From NCBI RefSeq assembly GCF_021650705.1, contig NZ_CP087138.1, positions 372,001 through 436,000 of the forward strand: a DNA stretch of 64,000 nucleotides. The letters are read 5' to 3'. The position numbers were made by a program, and so were the translations under genes. Origin of the DNA: Pseudomonas sp. KNUC1026. GTDB taxonomy: Bacteria; Pseudomonadota; Gammaproteobacteria; Pseudomonadales; Pseudomonadaceae. Within the stretch, counting starts at the first letter, position 1. Each line of letters begins with the position of its first letter. Of this stretch, positions 1 through 9,097 are shown piece after piece. The notes below the pieces were generated by a model. The model was not told where the DNA came from, ran no database searches, and was given only the letters and a program-made list of their open reading frames with translations.

Positions 1-274
1 TCAGCGCCGGATCGGCGTCGGCAATGTCGTGCACCAACAATATGTGCCAGCCATTTAGATCCTGATGTACCACGTCGCCTATAGAGCTGGCCCAAGGCGC
101 ATGTTGATCGTTATTGCCTCTGACTGCCGTGACCGGTGCGATCGCCGCAAGCTGTTCAATGATATCCGGCGAGCCGATGTCTCCCGCATGCAGGATCCAG
201 TCGCTACCTTCAAGTGCCTCGACGGCTTGCGGACGCAGGAGCCCATGAGTGTCTGAAATAACCCCGACTTTCAT
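1..274 (-). CDS. YfcE/MJ0936-type metallophosphoesterase, 3' part cut by window edge
   Basis: The first 91 codons of a minus-strand gene are present, starting at the ATG at 274-272; the rest lies beyond base 1. The translation begins MKVGVISDTHG and carries the calcineurin-like phosphoesterase motifs in order: D-x-H (SDTHG, residues 7-11), GD (HAGDIG), GNxD (RGNND) and a VHD stretch that takes the place of the usual GH motif. Small single-domain enzymes of this family hydrolyse phosphodiesters with two bound metal ions. The physiological substrate cannot be told from sequence. Upstream is a short intergenic gap and then the 57-aa gene at 414-587 on the same strand. Confidence 0.85.
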   Translation of the reverse strand, partial: MKVGVISDTHGLLRPQAVEALEGSDWILHAGDIGSPDIIEQLAAIAPVTAVRGNNDQHAPWASSIGDVVHQDLNGWHILLVHDIADADPAL

Positions 275-413
275 TTCTTTGGCGGGCTCCCGGTCAGATG
301 CACAAGCGCCAAGTTCGGATAGAGTTGGCCGTGGCAGCAGTTTTGCAAACTTTCACGATGGATATTGCAATGTGCAATGGTCATCTTGCAAGTTGCACGG
401 AAGTTGAACCATG

Positions 414-587
414 TCACACCGCCTTGCGCAAAGGGATTGCCTCGGCTCTCCCCTCTACCACGCAGATCCAGCGGTGTTCGTCCCGGTAGGGCGCGCGGAT
501 GAACTTCAAATGGGCGACCCGGGTTTCACCGCAACTGGCGGCCAGGACCTTGGTAAGTTCAGCAAGCGTGGAAGCTTCGATAACCAT
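414..587 (-). CDS. Small conserved-looking hypothetical protein, 57 aa
   Basis: The ATG at 587-585 is preceded by a good ribosome site (GAGGTG about 4 bases upstream on the minus strand), and the frame stays open for 57 codons to a TGA. The translation starts MVIEASTLAELTKVLAASCG and ends in IPLRKAV. It looks like a compact soluble alpha/beta protein with one Cys in each half (residues 19 and 43) and no signal peptide or membrane segment. I do not recognise a family. It is probably a genuine small gene because of the start signal and balanced composition. It lies upstream of the metallophosphoesterase on the same strand, about 140 bases away. Confidence 0.6.
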   Translation of the reverse strand: MVIEASTLAELTKVLAASCGETRVAHLKFIRAPYRDEHRWICVVEGRAEAIPLRKAV

Positions 588-850
588 TTCACACCTCGAT
601 CGTCTTCGTTACCTTATTCTTGACGAGCGCAATAAAGATGAAATTCCATAAACTTTCGATGCGGATTAAAGTTGCACCGGTCGAACCGACGAACGGCGTT
701 TTTTGAATGCTTGTCAAGGGTGATCAAAAAGGGCTAGCGCTAAGTTGCTCGTCTTGTTCTCCCTGAGCTCTCTTCCACAGCGCCGGTTGCATGAGCCGGC
801 TTCAACAGGCAACACCTGCACCGCGACCCTGCGGTTGATGTACAGCCAAT

Positions 851-1684
851 TCACCTGCCAACGGGCTCGAACAGCTTTTCCTGAAACCGGTCGAAGGGCC
901 GCATTGCCCAGGTATTTCGGGGTGACAGGTTTGAAGCTGCGAGCATCCTGTTCAGGTAGCGATAAACGCGCTGGTCGGTCAACGCCGGCCGTTTGCTCAG
1001 CCACCACAAGTCGCCGAGGTGCCTCAGCAGTTGCCCAAGCACCAGCACCAGCAAGGTCACTTCAAAGCACAAGAGCGTTCCGGTGATGGTCACCAAGGTA
1101 ATGAATTTCCATTGCCCGATGGCCTCGAACACTGCATCGATCGAGCTGCCCAGGGTCAGCATCGCAGCCATCATGGTCAGGATCCCCAGCAACCAGGTCA
1201 TAAGGCGCGTGGTGTCTGGCAGGCTGAAAAAATGCTGCATGCGTGTCTCTATGGCGCTGTAGCCGGTTTTACGTTGCATGGCACTTTGCTCTTGCCAGCG
1301 ATTGAACAGCTCCATGCAGCGCGCCCCCAGCTCCCTTGGCGTGCATTGGTAGCGGCGGCAAAACCATTGCTGCTGCACCGCCAGTACTGTTCTGTAGGCG
1401 TCTTGCCCCGCTGGCACCGGGTGTTTGAGGCGCAGCCGGGCGTAGATCTGCTGAATCCGAATCGCGCACAGTGTGCTGAACAGGGCGCTCACAAACAGCG
1501 CGCTCAGCCTGATCCAGGGTGAGCCATCGTTTTGCTGCATCAGGTAACCCAGCGAAGGCAGCCAGAAGAAAAACCAGCGCAGGCATACGCGAAAGTCTTT
1601 TTCCTTCCAGGCTCGGAGAAAGGGGGCCTGGATGAATCGGCGGTGGTGTTCATTCACGTTGCGGCGAAGGTGATGCAAAGGCAT
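851..1684 (-). CDS. Hypothetical inner-membrane protein, 4 predicted TM helices
   Basis: This 277-aa protein starts at an ATG with a clear AGGAG about 8 bases upstream. Two hydrophobic segments lie near the N terminus (about 33-49 and 58-76). A basic, aromatic-rich cytoplasmic-looking stretch follows (80-155), then two more helices (about 161-180 and 194-220) and a basic tail. No enzymatic motif is visible. The high content of Arg, Trp and Phe and the paired helices suggest an inner-membrane protein of unknown role. The 263 bases between it and the next minus-strand gene (588-850) hold no gene I can support. Function is unknown; that it is a real gene is well supported by its length and start site. 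Confidence 0.7.
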   Translation of the reverse strand: MPLHHLRRNVNEHHRRFIQAPFLRAWKEKDFRVCLRWFFFWLPSLGYLMQQNDGSPWIRLSALFVSALFSTLCAIRIQQIYARLRLKHPVPAGQDAYRTVLAVQQQWFCRRYQCTPRELGARCMELFNRWQEQSAMQRKTGYSAIETRMQHFFSLPDTTRLMTWLLGILTMMAAMLTLGSSIDAVFEAIGQWKFITLVTITGTLLCFEVTLLVLVLGQLLRHLGDLWWLSKRPALTDQRVYRYLNRMLAASNLSPRNTWAMRPFDRFQEKLFEPVGR

Positions 1685-1852
1685 CGCTGGCTCCTGTCAG
1701 CAGAAAGTGGAATACGGAGGCAAAGTTGAACGCGCTTGGCTAAATCGAGCGCGGCCAGGTCATTGTGTGCTGGCTGGCTGCAAAGGTTTGCACGCGTTTG
1801 AATTCTTCCCGTTTTCCTACAGGCTCAGGCGCCGGGTCTTGGATCGTGGCGC

Positions 1853-2725
1853 TCACCCTTGGCCGACATGGTCCGCTACACACGCCTTGAACAGCTGCAA
1901 CGGCGCCGACTGCCGCGCTCCGTAGCGAGACACCAGCACCAGCTCCCTATCGAAGGTCAACGGCCCCAGCGGCAGCACCTGTACATTGTGCGGGCTCTCC
2001 AGCCACAGCCCGGCCAGCGGCACCAGCGAAATCCCCAGCCCGCGTTCGACCATCTTGGCAATCGCGTCCAGCTCGTCGAGCTCCAGCACCTGTGCGGGTT
2101 GCAGGTGATGGCGGCGCAGAAACTGGGTGACCAGGCGGCCGCCGAAGGAGCTGCGGTCGTAGCGCACGAAAGGGTGCTCGGCGAGCATTTCCAGCGGCGG
2201 CTTGAGCGGCATGCCCTGTGGCGCGATCAGCACGAAGGGCTCGCTGCGCACCGGCTCCATCACCAATTCCTTGGGCAAGGAGAAGGGCGGGCGAATGATG
2301 ATCGCCAGGTCGATTTCGCCGCTGTCGACCTGGTTGAGCAGGTTCAGCGACACGCCTGGAATGAGCTTGGGCTCGATGCCCATCGCCCGCTGCCTGAGGC
2401 TGAGCAGAATCGCCGGCAGCAGGCACGACTGCACGGTGCCGATCGCGCCGATGCGCAGCTCGCCCCTGAACTGCTCTGCCTGCGCGGGCGTGCCCATGGC
2501 GTGGAACAGTTCCAGGATCTGCTCGGCCATGGGCACTGCGCGTGTGCCCATGGCGTTGAGGGTGGCGGTGCGGCCGGTGCGGTCGAACAGCAGCAGGCCA
2601 AGGGCGTCTTCGAGGTTCTTGATCTGCGCGCTCACGGCGGACTGGGTAAGGCCCACTTGCTTGCCGGCGGCGGAAAAGGTGCCGCAGCGGGCGACGGTGA
2701 GGAAGGTTTTCAGTTCACGAATCAT
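1853..2725 (-). CDS. LysR-family transcriptional regulator, divergent to the VOC/pxpBC cluster
   Basis: The 290-aa protein has the LysR layout: an N-terminal winged helix-turn-helix (residues 1-60, with FLTVARCGTFSAAGKQVGLT and SAVSAQIKNLE), a linker helix, and a periplasmic-binding-protein-like effector domain (about 90-290). It is transcribed away from the VOC gene at 2836, with about 110 bases between the two starts. LysR proteins usually sit in this geometry and control the facing operon. The inference is that it regulates the genes at 2836-7346 in response to a small acid, possibly 5-oxoproline or a related compound. The inducer is not readable from sequence. Confidence 0.9.
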   Translation of the reverse strand: MIRELKTFLTVARCGTFSAAGKQVGLTQSAVSAQIKNLEDALGLLLFDRTGRTATLNAMGTRAVPMAEQILELFHAMGTPAQAEQFRGELRIGAIGTVQSCLLPAILLSLRQRAMGIEPKLIPGVSLNLLNQVDSGEIDLAIIIRPPFSLPKELVMEPVRSEPFVLIAPQGMPLKPPLEMLAEHPFVRYDRSSFGGRLVTQFLRRHHLQPAQVLELDELDAIAKMVERGLGISLVPLAGLWLESPHNVQVLPLGPLTFDRELVLVSRYGARQSAPLQLFKACVADHVGQG

Positions 2726-2835
2726 GGCGGCGATTGATCGAAATTATTTGTGCTCGGATCAAAACATATTCGTTATCCCACAACGAATACAAGGGTTAAT
2801 AATCGAACCATGCACAACCACCACAGGATTGCCCC

Positions 2836-3261
2836 GTGAGCCTATCGCCCTTCCACCTCGCTATCCCGGTCTACGACTTGCCCGCCGCACGGGCGTTCTA
2901 CGGCGAAACCTTTGGCCTTGCCGAGGGCCGCTCCTCGGACCACTGGGTCGATTTCGACTTTTTCGGCCATCAATTGGTGATTCACGAACACCCTAAGACC
3001 GCTTCGCAGGAGTCGGCTCACACCAACGCGGTGGATGGCCATGACGTGCCCGTCCCGCATTTTGGCGTGATCCTTGGTTGGGAGGAGTGGGAGGCGCTGG
3101 CGGATCGCTTGCAGACCCGCAATACGCGTTTCGTGATCGAGCCCTACATTCGCTTCAAGGGGCAGGTGGGCGAGCAGGCCACCATGTTCCTCTTCGACCC
3201 GTGCGGCAACGCACTGGAGTTCAAGGCGTTCAAGGACATGAGCCAACTGTTCGCCAAGTGA
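2836..3261 (+). CDS. VOC-superfamily protein (glyoxalase/extradiol dioxygenase-like)
   Basis: The 141-aa protein has the vicinal oxygen chelate fold signature: an N-terminal beta strand with the metal-ligand His ([17 protein letters not shown], His7), a central histidine-rich strand (GHQLVIHEH) and a C-terminal [15 protein letters not shown], where the Glu of the LEFK stretch is the usual metal ligand. The start is a GTG at 2836. Members act as lyases, isomerases or dioxygenases on small metabolites using a divalent metal, and the substrate here is unknown. It is the first gene facing the LysR regulator and is followed after about 150 bases by the pxpB-like gene. Confidence 0.85.
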   Translation: MSLSPFHLAIPVYDLPAARAFYGETFGLAEGRSSDHWVDFDFFGHQLVIHEHPKTASQESAHTNAVDGHDVPVPHFGVILGWEEWEALADRLQTRNTRFVIEPYIRFKGQVGEQATMFLFDPCGNALEFKAFKDMSQLFAK

Positions 3262-3407
3262 TACCTGTACCGCGACCGCCTCCTGAAGAGAGGCGGCGCC
3301 TCTTGCCTTGCGCTGACCGTGACCGATGCATGCCGGTGTGATCGCCCGCGATCCTTGCCGCCTGTGCCTTCATGCTCGTGCAAAGCGCTTCATGCTCGCT
3401 GCCACGG

Positions 3408-4190
3408 ATGATGAAGACGCACATGGGCACTTTCCCGACTCCCGGCTTCACCTCGCCACCCCAGGCATCGCTGTGGCCGATCAGCGCCTGTGGTGACACC
3501 TGCCTGATCATCGAGCTGGCTCAGACGTTCAGTACGCGGGCCAATCGCCAGGCGGCGGCGCTGGCCGAGCATCTGCAAGCGCTGCGCCTGGCGGGGCAAT
3601 TGCAGGGTGTGCTGGATATTGTGCCGGCGATGGTCACCGTTGGAGTGCATTACCACCCAGGCTCGGTGCACTGCCTGCCCGGCGAATTACCTTGGCGCAG
3701 CCTCGGCAGGCAGCTGGAGCAGGTGCTGCGCGATGTGCCGGATCTTCAGGGCAGCCATGCGCCACGTTTGATCGAGCTGCCGGTGTGCTACGGCGGCGAA
3801 TATGGGCCAGACCTCGAAGCCGTGGCTGCAAGCTGCGGCATGACCCCCGCCGAGGTCATCGCGTGCCACAGTGCAAAGCCGGTAGCGGTACTGATGTTGG
3901 GCTTTGCGCCGGGGCATGCATACGTAGGCCGCTTCGATGAGCGCCTGGGCTTGCCGAGGCGCGAAGTCCCTCGCACTCAGGTGCCGCGCGGCAGCATCGG
4001 GCTGGCGAACCGTCAAAGCGTGATCTACCCCAGTGACTTACCGGGCGGCTGGCACCTGATCGGCCGCACCCCGGTAAGCGTGTTCGACCTGGCACAGGCC
4101 GAGCCTTGCCTGCTGCGTGCAGGAGACCGTGTGCGCTTCGTGCCTATCGATGAGGGCCAGTTTCAGGGATTGGCACAGGTGCAGCCATGA
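3408..4190 (+). CDS. pxpB: 5-oxoprolinase subunit B (PxpB/KipI family)
   Basis: The protein matches the KipI/PxpB (AHS1) family: GDTCLIIELAQ near the start, a VTVGVHYHP strand, PVCYGGEYGPDLEAVA, and the diagnostic GFAPGHAYVG followed by RTQVPRGSIGLA and YPSDLPGGWHLIGRTP. PxpB works with PxpC and PxpA in ATP-dependent opening of 5-oxoproline (pyroglutamate) to glutamate. The start is uncertain. In-frame ATGs occur at 3372, 3408, 3411 and 3423, none with a strong ribosome site; I chose 3408 because it leaves the N-terminal extension short. The stop overlaps the pxpC start by four bases (ATGA), so the two are translationally coupled. No pxpA (LamB/YcsF) gene is in the window. Confidence 0.9.
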   Translation: MMKTHMGTFPTPGFTSPPQASLWPISACGDTCLIIELAQTFSTRANRQAAALAEHLQALRLAGQLQGVLDIVPAMVTVGVHYHPGSVHCLPGELPWRSLGRQLEQVLRDVPDLQGSHAPRLIELPVCYGGEYGPDLEAVAASCGMTPAEVIACHSAKPVAVLMLGFAPGHAYVGRFDERLGLPRREVPRTQVPRGSIGLANRQSVIYPSDLPGGWHLIGRTPVSVFDLAQAEPCLLRAGDRVRFVPIDEGQFQGLAQVQP

Positions 4191-5137
4191 CCTTGCATGT
4201 CATCAAGCCGGGCTTGGCAAGCACCTTTCAGGATCTGGGGCGCAGCGGCTTCCAGCATCTGGGCGTACCGGCCAACGGCGCCATGGACAGCGATGCGCAT
4301 AGCCTGGCCAACCTACTGGTGGGCAACGAAATGGCCGAGGCCACCCTGGAGGTGCTGCTGCAGGGCCCGACCTTGTGCTTTCAGGTCGGCACCGTGATTG
4401 CGCTTGCCGGGGCAGACCTGGATGCGCAGCTCGACGGCCAACCCCTGCCGCCGTTGCGAGCCGTGCGGGTGCGCCCCGGTGCAGTGCTGGCCTTCGGCAA
4501 GCGGCGTTGTGGGGCGCGCGCTTACCTGGCGGTTCACGGCGGTTACCGGCTGCCGCGCACGCTCGGCAGCCTGAGCACCAACGGCCGCGCAGGCTACGGG
4601 GGCCATGCGGGGCGGCCGCTGCAGGCGGGCGATGTGATCTCGATCCGCTCCTGTTTCGCCAACCCTCCGCGCGTCGATGCCACCGGCTGGCAGGAACAGG
4701 CAAACGACGCGCCGATCCGGCTCATGGCCGGCCGCGAGTGGCACCTGTTCAGCGACGCGGCCCGTCACCACCTGCTGGGCAGTGCCTACCGCATCGGTAA
4801 CGACTCCGAGCGCATGGGCTATCGGCTCAGCGGCCAGGCGCTGGCCTTGCTGAGCCCCGTCAATCTGCTGTCCGAGGCGGTGACCTTCGGCAGCGTGCAG
4901 GTGCCGCCCAATGGCCAGCCGATCATCCTGATGGCGGACCGGCAAACCACCGGGGGCTACCCGCGAATCGCCCAGGTCATCAGTGTCGACCTGCCGCGCC
5001 TGGCGCAGAAACTCCCCGGCGACACCGTGTACTTTTCTCTGGTGGACATCGACCAGGCACAACACCTGAGCCAGGCCCGCGACGCTCGCCTCGCGCGGTT
5101 GGCCCTTCATTCACTCCAAGGCTCACAGAGGCCCTGA
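4187..5137 (+). CDS. pxpC: 5-oxoprolinase subunit C (PxpC/KipA, AHS2 family)
   Basis: The 316-aa protein has the biotin-dependent carboxyltransferase-like AHS2 fold of PxpC: FQDLGRSGFQHLGVPANGAMD at the start, the SLSTNGRAGYGGHAGRPL region, NDSERMGYRLSG, and the closing LMADRQTTGGYPRIAQV. It is the partner of PxpB in cytoplasmic 5-oxoprolinase. The family also appears fused in urea and allophanate carboxylases, but the separate overlapping pxpB-pxpC pair argues for 5-oxoprolinase-type chemistry. The start overlaps pxpB by four bases. About 135 bases follow before the MFS gene, with no clear terminator. Confidence 0.9.
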   Translation: MTLHVIKPGLASTFQDLGRSGFQHLGVPANGAMDSDAHSLANLLVGNEMAEATLEVLLQGPTLCFQVGTVIALAGADLDAQLDGQPLPPLRAVRVRPGAVLAFGKRRCGARAYLAVHGGYRLPRTLGSLSTNGRAGYGGHAGRPLQAGDVISIRSCFANPPRVDATGWQEQANDAPIRLMAGREWHLFSDAARHHLLGSAYRIGNDSERMGYRLSGQALALLSPVNLLSEAVTFGSVQVPPNGQPIILMADRQTTGGYPRIAQVISVDLPRLAQKLPGDTVYFSLVDIDQAQHLSQARDARLARLALHSLQGSQRP

Positions 5138-5273
5138 GCGCTGCATTTCCCACTGCCGAGATTCACCCGACATAACAAAAGAGGGCCGCGCCAGCCTGAA
5201 CCGGCGCGGACGACAAGAACGGCCGACGATACCGGCCAGAACTGCCTCCATGCATCTACATAACAGGTGAAAC

Positions 5274-6599
5274 ATGTCTCGTGTGCTGACGTCTCCTCAC
5301 GCCCTTGGCGCCGCCGCGCGCCCTAACCACAACGCCTCGGTCGCCCGCCGTGCAGCCACGGCGTCCGCCACCGGCACGGCGGTGGAATATTACGAATTCG
5401 GTGTCTATGGCTACATGGCCGCGATCATCGGGCCACTGTTCTTTCCCGGAGATAACCCTACAGCCTCGTTGCTTGCGGTACTGGCGGTGTTCGGTAGTGC
5501 GTTTCTGGTGCGCCCGCTGGGCGGGGTGGTACTGGGCCGCCTGGGCGATCGCATCGGCCGGCGCGCGGTGCTGCTGACGACGGTCATCGGCATGGGCGTG
5601 GCTACAGCCGCCATTGGTTTGCTGCCAACGGCTGCGCACGTGGGCATTCTGGCGCCGGTGCTGCTGGTGCTCATCCGGCTGGTGCAGGGCTTCTTCGCCG
5701 GTGCCGAGGTGATCGGCGCGGCGGCCTTCGTGGCCGAGTCGTCGCCCACTGGCCGGCGCGGTTTCTTCGGTGCCTTCACCCCGGTGGGTGTGGCGCTCGG
5801 CGGCGCCTGCGCGGCGGTCACCTGTGGCCTTACCACCGCGTTGCTCAGCGACGGGCAACTGCATGAATGGGGCTGGCGCATTCCGTTTCTGTTGTCGATT
5901 CCGCTGGCGATGCTGTCGTGCCGGATGCGCCACAACGTTGAAGAGACCCCAGCCTTCAAGGCCTTTCTGGAAAAGGAACAGCCGCCCAAGGCGCCGATCC
6001 GCGAGGTGCTGGCCTCTCACCGCGGCGCGCTGGTCAAAGTGATCCTGCTGACCTTCGGGCAGAACGCCGGCTACTGGATTGGCCTGGTGTTCATGAACAT
6101 CTACCTCACCACTTACCTGGGCTTCAACAAGACCGATGTGTTCTGGGTGATCGCCAGCATCAGCCTGTGCATGGCAGCGATGATGCCGTTCTGGGGCGCG
6201 CTGTCGGATCGCCTGGGCCGGCGCAAGGTGCTGGCGGTGGGCTTTACCGGTTATGTGCTTTTGGTGATCCCGATGATGCTGGTGATGGGCAGCGGCAGCC
6301 TGTGGCTGGCGGCCCTGGCGATGTTCGTCGCCACCTTGCCGATGCCGGTGATCCAGTCGGTGGGCTACCCGACCTACGCAGAGCAGTTCCCAACGCGCGT
6401 GCGCTACACCGCCATGGCCATCAGCATCAACCTGGGCGCGATCCTGGGCGGCGGCATCACGCCCTATATCGTTACCTCGATCATCGGCAAAACGCAGAAC
6501 CTGTTAACGCCCGGCTATTTCATGGCAGGCGCGGCCCTGTGTGCGCTGCTGTCGTTGCTGGCACTGCGCGAAACCGCTCACGGGGAGCTGGCGCAATGA
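5274..6599 (+). CDS. MFS transporter, metabolite:H+ symporter (MHS) type
   Basis: The 441-aa protein has the 12-helix major facilitator pattern and MHS-subfamily signatures: the EYYEFGVYGYMAA start of helix 1, the RPLGGVVLGRLGDRIGRR loop after helix 2, RLVQGFFAGAEVIGAAAFVAE in helix 4-5, and GALSDRLGRRKVL in the second half. MHS transporters import organic acids and compatible solutes (citrate, alpha-ketoglutarate, proline/betaine) with protons. Its position between pxpBC and the DUF1445 gene suggests uptake of 5-oxoproline or a related glutamate derivative; this is inference from context. It overlaps the next gene by four bases. Confidence 0.9.
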   Translation: MSRVLTSPHALGAAARPNHNASVARRAATASATGTAVEYYEFGVYGYMAAIIGPLFFPGDNPTASLLAVLAVFGSAFLVRPLGGVVLGRLGDRIGRRAVLLTTVIGMGVATAAIGLLPTAAHVGILAPVLLVLIRLVQGFFAGAEVIGAAAFVAESSPTGRRGFFGAFTPVGVALGGACAAVTCGLTTALLSDGQLHEWGWRIPFLLSIPLAMLSCRMRHNVEETPAFKAFLEKEQPPKAPIREVLASHRGALVKVILLTFGQNAGYWIGLVFMNIYLTTYLGFNKTDVFWVIASISLCMAAMMPFWGALSDRLGRRKVLAVGFTGYVLLVIPMMLVMGSGSLWLAALAMFVATLPMPVIQSVGYPTYAEQFPTRVRYTAMAISINLGAILGGGITPYIVTSIIGKTQNLLTPGYFMAGAALCALLSLLALRETAHGELAQ

Positions 6600-7346
6600 A
6601 CCCTACCAGCCCGGCGCAACTGCGCCAGTGGATCGCCAACGGCCAATGGGCCGGCCCTACCGCTGGCGTGCTCGACGATTATCAGCAGGCGAACCTGGCA
6701 GTGGTGCCGGCTGATTTCGCCTATGACTTTCTGCTGTTCTGCACCCGCAACCCGAAGAGCTGCCCGGTGCTTGCCGTGACTGAGCCGGGCGACCCGTTCG
6801 TGGGCAACATCGACCTGCGCAGCATGCTGCCGCGTTATCGCGTGTGGGAGCGGGGCGAGCTGGTCGACGAGCCCATCGACCTCAGCGCGCGTTGGCCGGC
6901 GGATGCAGTGGGCTTTTTACTCGGTTGCAGCCACACCTTCGATGCACCGCTGCGCCGCGCCGGGATCCCGGTCGCCAGCACCGCGCCTGCGGTGTATGTC
7001 ACCGACAGGCACTGCCAACCCGCCGGCCGGCTCAGCGGGCCGCTGGTGGTGAGCATGCGGCCGGTTGCAGCGGCCAAAGTCGCGCGCGCGGTGGAGGTCA
7101 CTGCGCGCTACCCAACCGGGCATGGCGCGCCGGTGCACATCGGTGACCCGGCCTGTTCTGGGTATTGCAGACCTGAGCCGGCCGGATTTCGGTGTGCTGC
7201 CGCAGATAAAAGAGGGCGATGTTCCGGTGTTCTGGGCCTGCGGGGTGACGCCGCAACTGGCGCTGCCGGGGTTGAGGGCGCCCTATGTGTTCACGCATTA
7301 CCCGGGGCATATGCTGGTGATGGATGAGCGGGTGGATGAGCTTTGA
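6596..7346 (+). CDS. DUF1445 putative hydro-lyase / D-glutamate cyclase family, one frameshift
   Basis: Residues from the ATG at 6596 match the DUF1445 family: [19 protein letters not shown], the [16 protein letters not shown] stretch, [20 protein letters not shown], and [10 protein letters not shown]. The frame breaks around 7151-7156 and continues one base over with [17 protein letters not shown], then [13 protein letters not shown] and [11 protein letters not shown], ending at 7346. Removing one base near 7154 restores a normal-length protein of about 250 aa. Bacterial members are annotated as putative hydro-lyases; the mammalian homologue is D-glutamate cyclase, which makes 5-oxo-D-proline. 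Beside pxpBC that activity would make sense, but it is inference. The start overlaps the MFS stop. Confidence 0.85.
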
Positions 7347-7411
7347 CGCCCGGTGGCGCTTTTTGCGCCCCGGGCTTCGTTCAAGTGGCAGTGCAGGGCT
7401 GGCTGGCAGGG

Positions 7412-8170
7412 CTAGAAGGGCAACGGGAGTTTGGCCGTTCGGCCACCGTCGACCACCAGTACCTGCCCTGTCACGAAGGCCGCATCATCGCTGGCGAGAA
7501 AAGCCACCGCGCCACCCACGTCGGCAGGCTCGCCCGTGCGTCCCACCGGGTGCAGCCCCAGCAGCCCATGTCGAGCCTGAGCAGGGTTGGCCTGGGCATC
7601 CACATAGGCTTGGCTCAGGTCCGAGTTGATCCACCCCGGCGCAACAGCGTTGCAGCGAATGCCATCGCGTCCCAAATCCACCGCCAGCGCACGGGTGAGG
7701 CCATGCAGGCCAGCCTTGGACGCACAGTAGGCGGTGTGCCAGGGGTTGGCGCCGATACCTTCGATGGAGCCGACATTGATGATGCTGCCGCCACCACGCC
7801 GCCGCATCTGTTCCAGCAGGGCCTTGGCGAGAAATACCGGGGCGCGCAGATTGATAGCCAACATCCGGTCCCACTCTGCTTCACTCAGCGCCTCGATGGC
7901 GCGCTCGAACATGATGCCGGCGTTGTTGACCAGAATATCGGCGCCTCCGAAGTGCCGTTCAACGGCCTGAGCGATCACCTCGGGCGCCCCAGGTGTGGCC
8001 AGGTCGGCCTCGACCCAGGCTACTCGTTCGTTGCACGCCAGCGCGCCCTCCAGCGGTTGGCGCTGGGCGATCAGTAGGTGCGCACCGTGTTCGAGCAGCG
8101 TGTGCGAAATGCCTTGGCCGATGCCGCGCCCGCCACCGGTCACCACCGCGATCTTTGCGTCGAGTTTCAT
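7412..8170 (-). CDS. Short-chain dehydrogenase/reductase (SDR)
   Basis: The 252-aa protein is a classical SDR: the Rossmann glycine motif TGGGRGIG (residues 11-18), NNAG, the catalytic Ser in INVGSIEG, the YxxxK pair in AYCASKAG, and the PG motif in VAPGWINSD. The C terminus has the usual FVTGQVLVVDGG. It oxidises or reduces a hydroxyl/keto group with NAD(P). The substrate is unknown. It is six bases downstream of a second SDR gene on the same strand, so the two are co-transcribed. The pair faces away from the LysR gene at 9098. The convergent end lies against the DUF1445 gene. Confidence 0.9.
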   Translation of the reverse strand: MKLDAKIAVVTGGGRGIGQGISHTLLEHGAHLLIAQRQPLEGALACNERVAWVEADLATPGAPEVIAQAVERHFGGADILVNNAGIMFERAIEALSEAEWDRMLAINLRAPVFLAKALLEQMRRRGGGSIINVGSIEGIGANPWHTAYCASKAGLHGLTRALAVDLGRDGIRCNAVAPGWINSDLSQAYVDAQANPAQARHGLLGLHPVGRTGEPADVGGAVAFLASDDAAFVTGQVLVVDGGRTAKLPLPF

Positions 8171-8176
8171 GATGGT

Positions 8177-8944
8177 TCACCCTGACACCGGCTTGGCGCC
8201 GGTGACTTCGAGGGTTTCTGCAGCGATATAGCGGGCCTGATCCGAGGCGAGGAAGGCGATCACGTCGGCGATGTCTTCAGGCTCTGCAATGCGGCCAAGG
8301 GGCACGGTCTTGTTGAGCTCCTGTATCGCTTTGTCTGGGTCCAGCCCACGACGCTCGAATCCGGTGCGAATCATCGGTGTGTTGATTTCATGGGGGCATA
8401 CGGCATTCACGCGGATATTGAACGGCGCGGCATCGCGGCCCATGTTCTTGGTCAGTGCCGCCACGGCGCCTTTGCTGGTGCAGTACGCAACATGGCCGGG
8501 GCCCGGGTAGATGCCCCACACCGATGAGGTATTGACGATCGCGCCACCGCCGCGAGCCTTCATATACGGGATCGCTGCGCGCGAAAGGAAGAACACCGCA
8601 GTGAGATTTACATCCAGTGCCGTGAACCACATCTCATCCGTGGTTTCCTCAATGGTGCCACGCGGAATAATGCCGGCATTGTTGAGCAGGATATCGACAC
8701 CGCCGAAGTGCTGGGCCGCTCCCTCGATCAAGGCTTCGCAATAGGCCTTGTCACGCAGGTTGCCTGCCAGGTACTCGGCTTGGGCCCCTGCCGCACGCGC
8801 CTGCTCGGCGACCGCCTGGCAACGCATTGCGTCGACATCGGAAATCATCAGCCGAGCGTCCTCCGCGGCGAACAGCTTGACCAATGCCTGGCCAACACCG
8901 CCTGCACCCCCAGTTATCACCACCGTCTTGCCTTCGAACCTCAT
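8177..8944 (-). CDS. Short-chain dehydrogenase/reductase (SDR)
   Basis: The 255-aa SDR starts at the ATG at 8944, chosen because GAGGTG lies just upstream and MRFEGKTVVITGGAGGVG is the normal family start; an in-frame ATG 20 codons earlier (9004) lacks this. Visible motifs are TGGAGGVG, NNAG, the catalytic Ser in VNTSSVWG and the Tyr/Lys pair in YCTSKGA. The central ALTKNMGRDAAPFNIRVNAV stretch resembles 3-oxoacyl or sugar/alcohol SDRs. It is the first gene of the two-gene SDR operon, about 150 bases from the divergent LysR gene at 9098, which is the likely regulator. The substrate is unknown. Confidence 0.9.
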   Translation of the reverse strand: MRFEGKTVVITGGAGGVGQALVKLFAAEDARLMISDVDAMRCQAVAEQARAAGAQAEYLAGNLRDKAYCEALIEGAAQHFGGVDILLNNAGIIPRGTIEETTDEMWFTALDVNLTAVFFLSRAAIPYMKARGGGAIVNTSSVWGIYPGPGHVAYCTSKGAVAALTKNMGRDAAPFNIRVNAVCPHEINTPMIRTGFERRGLDPDKAIQELNKTVPLGRIAEPEDIADVIAFLASDQARYIAAETLEVTGAKPVSG

Positions 8945-9097
8945 CGCGCACACCTCATTGAACGTTGTGCGTTGATACTCCCTGCTCAATGCAGTGGGCG
9001 ACAAACGAGATTTGAGGTGGCTTTCGATTGACTTTTAATCAAGTGAAAAACTCGGGCGCCAGCGCTAGGCTGGCGTTTTCTCGGCCCAGGCTGCGCT

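Noticed and set aside
588..850. Possible gene between the 57-aa gene and the membrane protein
   Set aside because: Open frames here lack ribosome sites and overlap the membrane-protein gene in another frame; I see no support for a gene.
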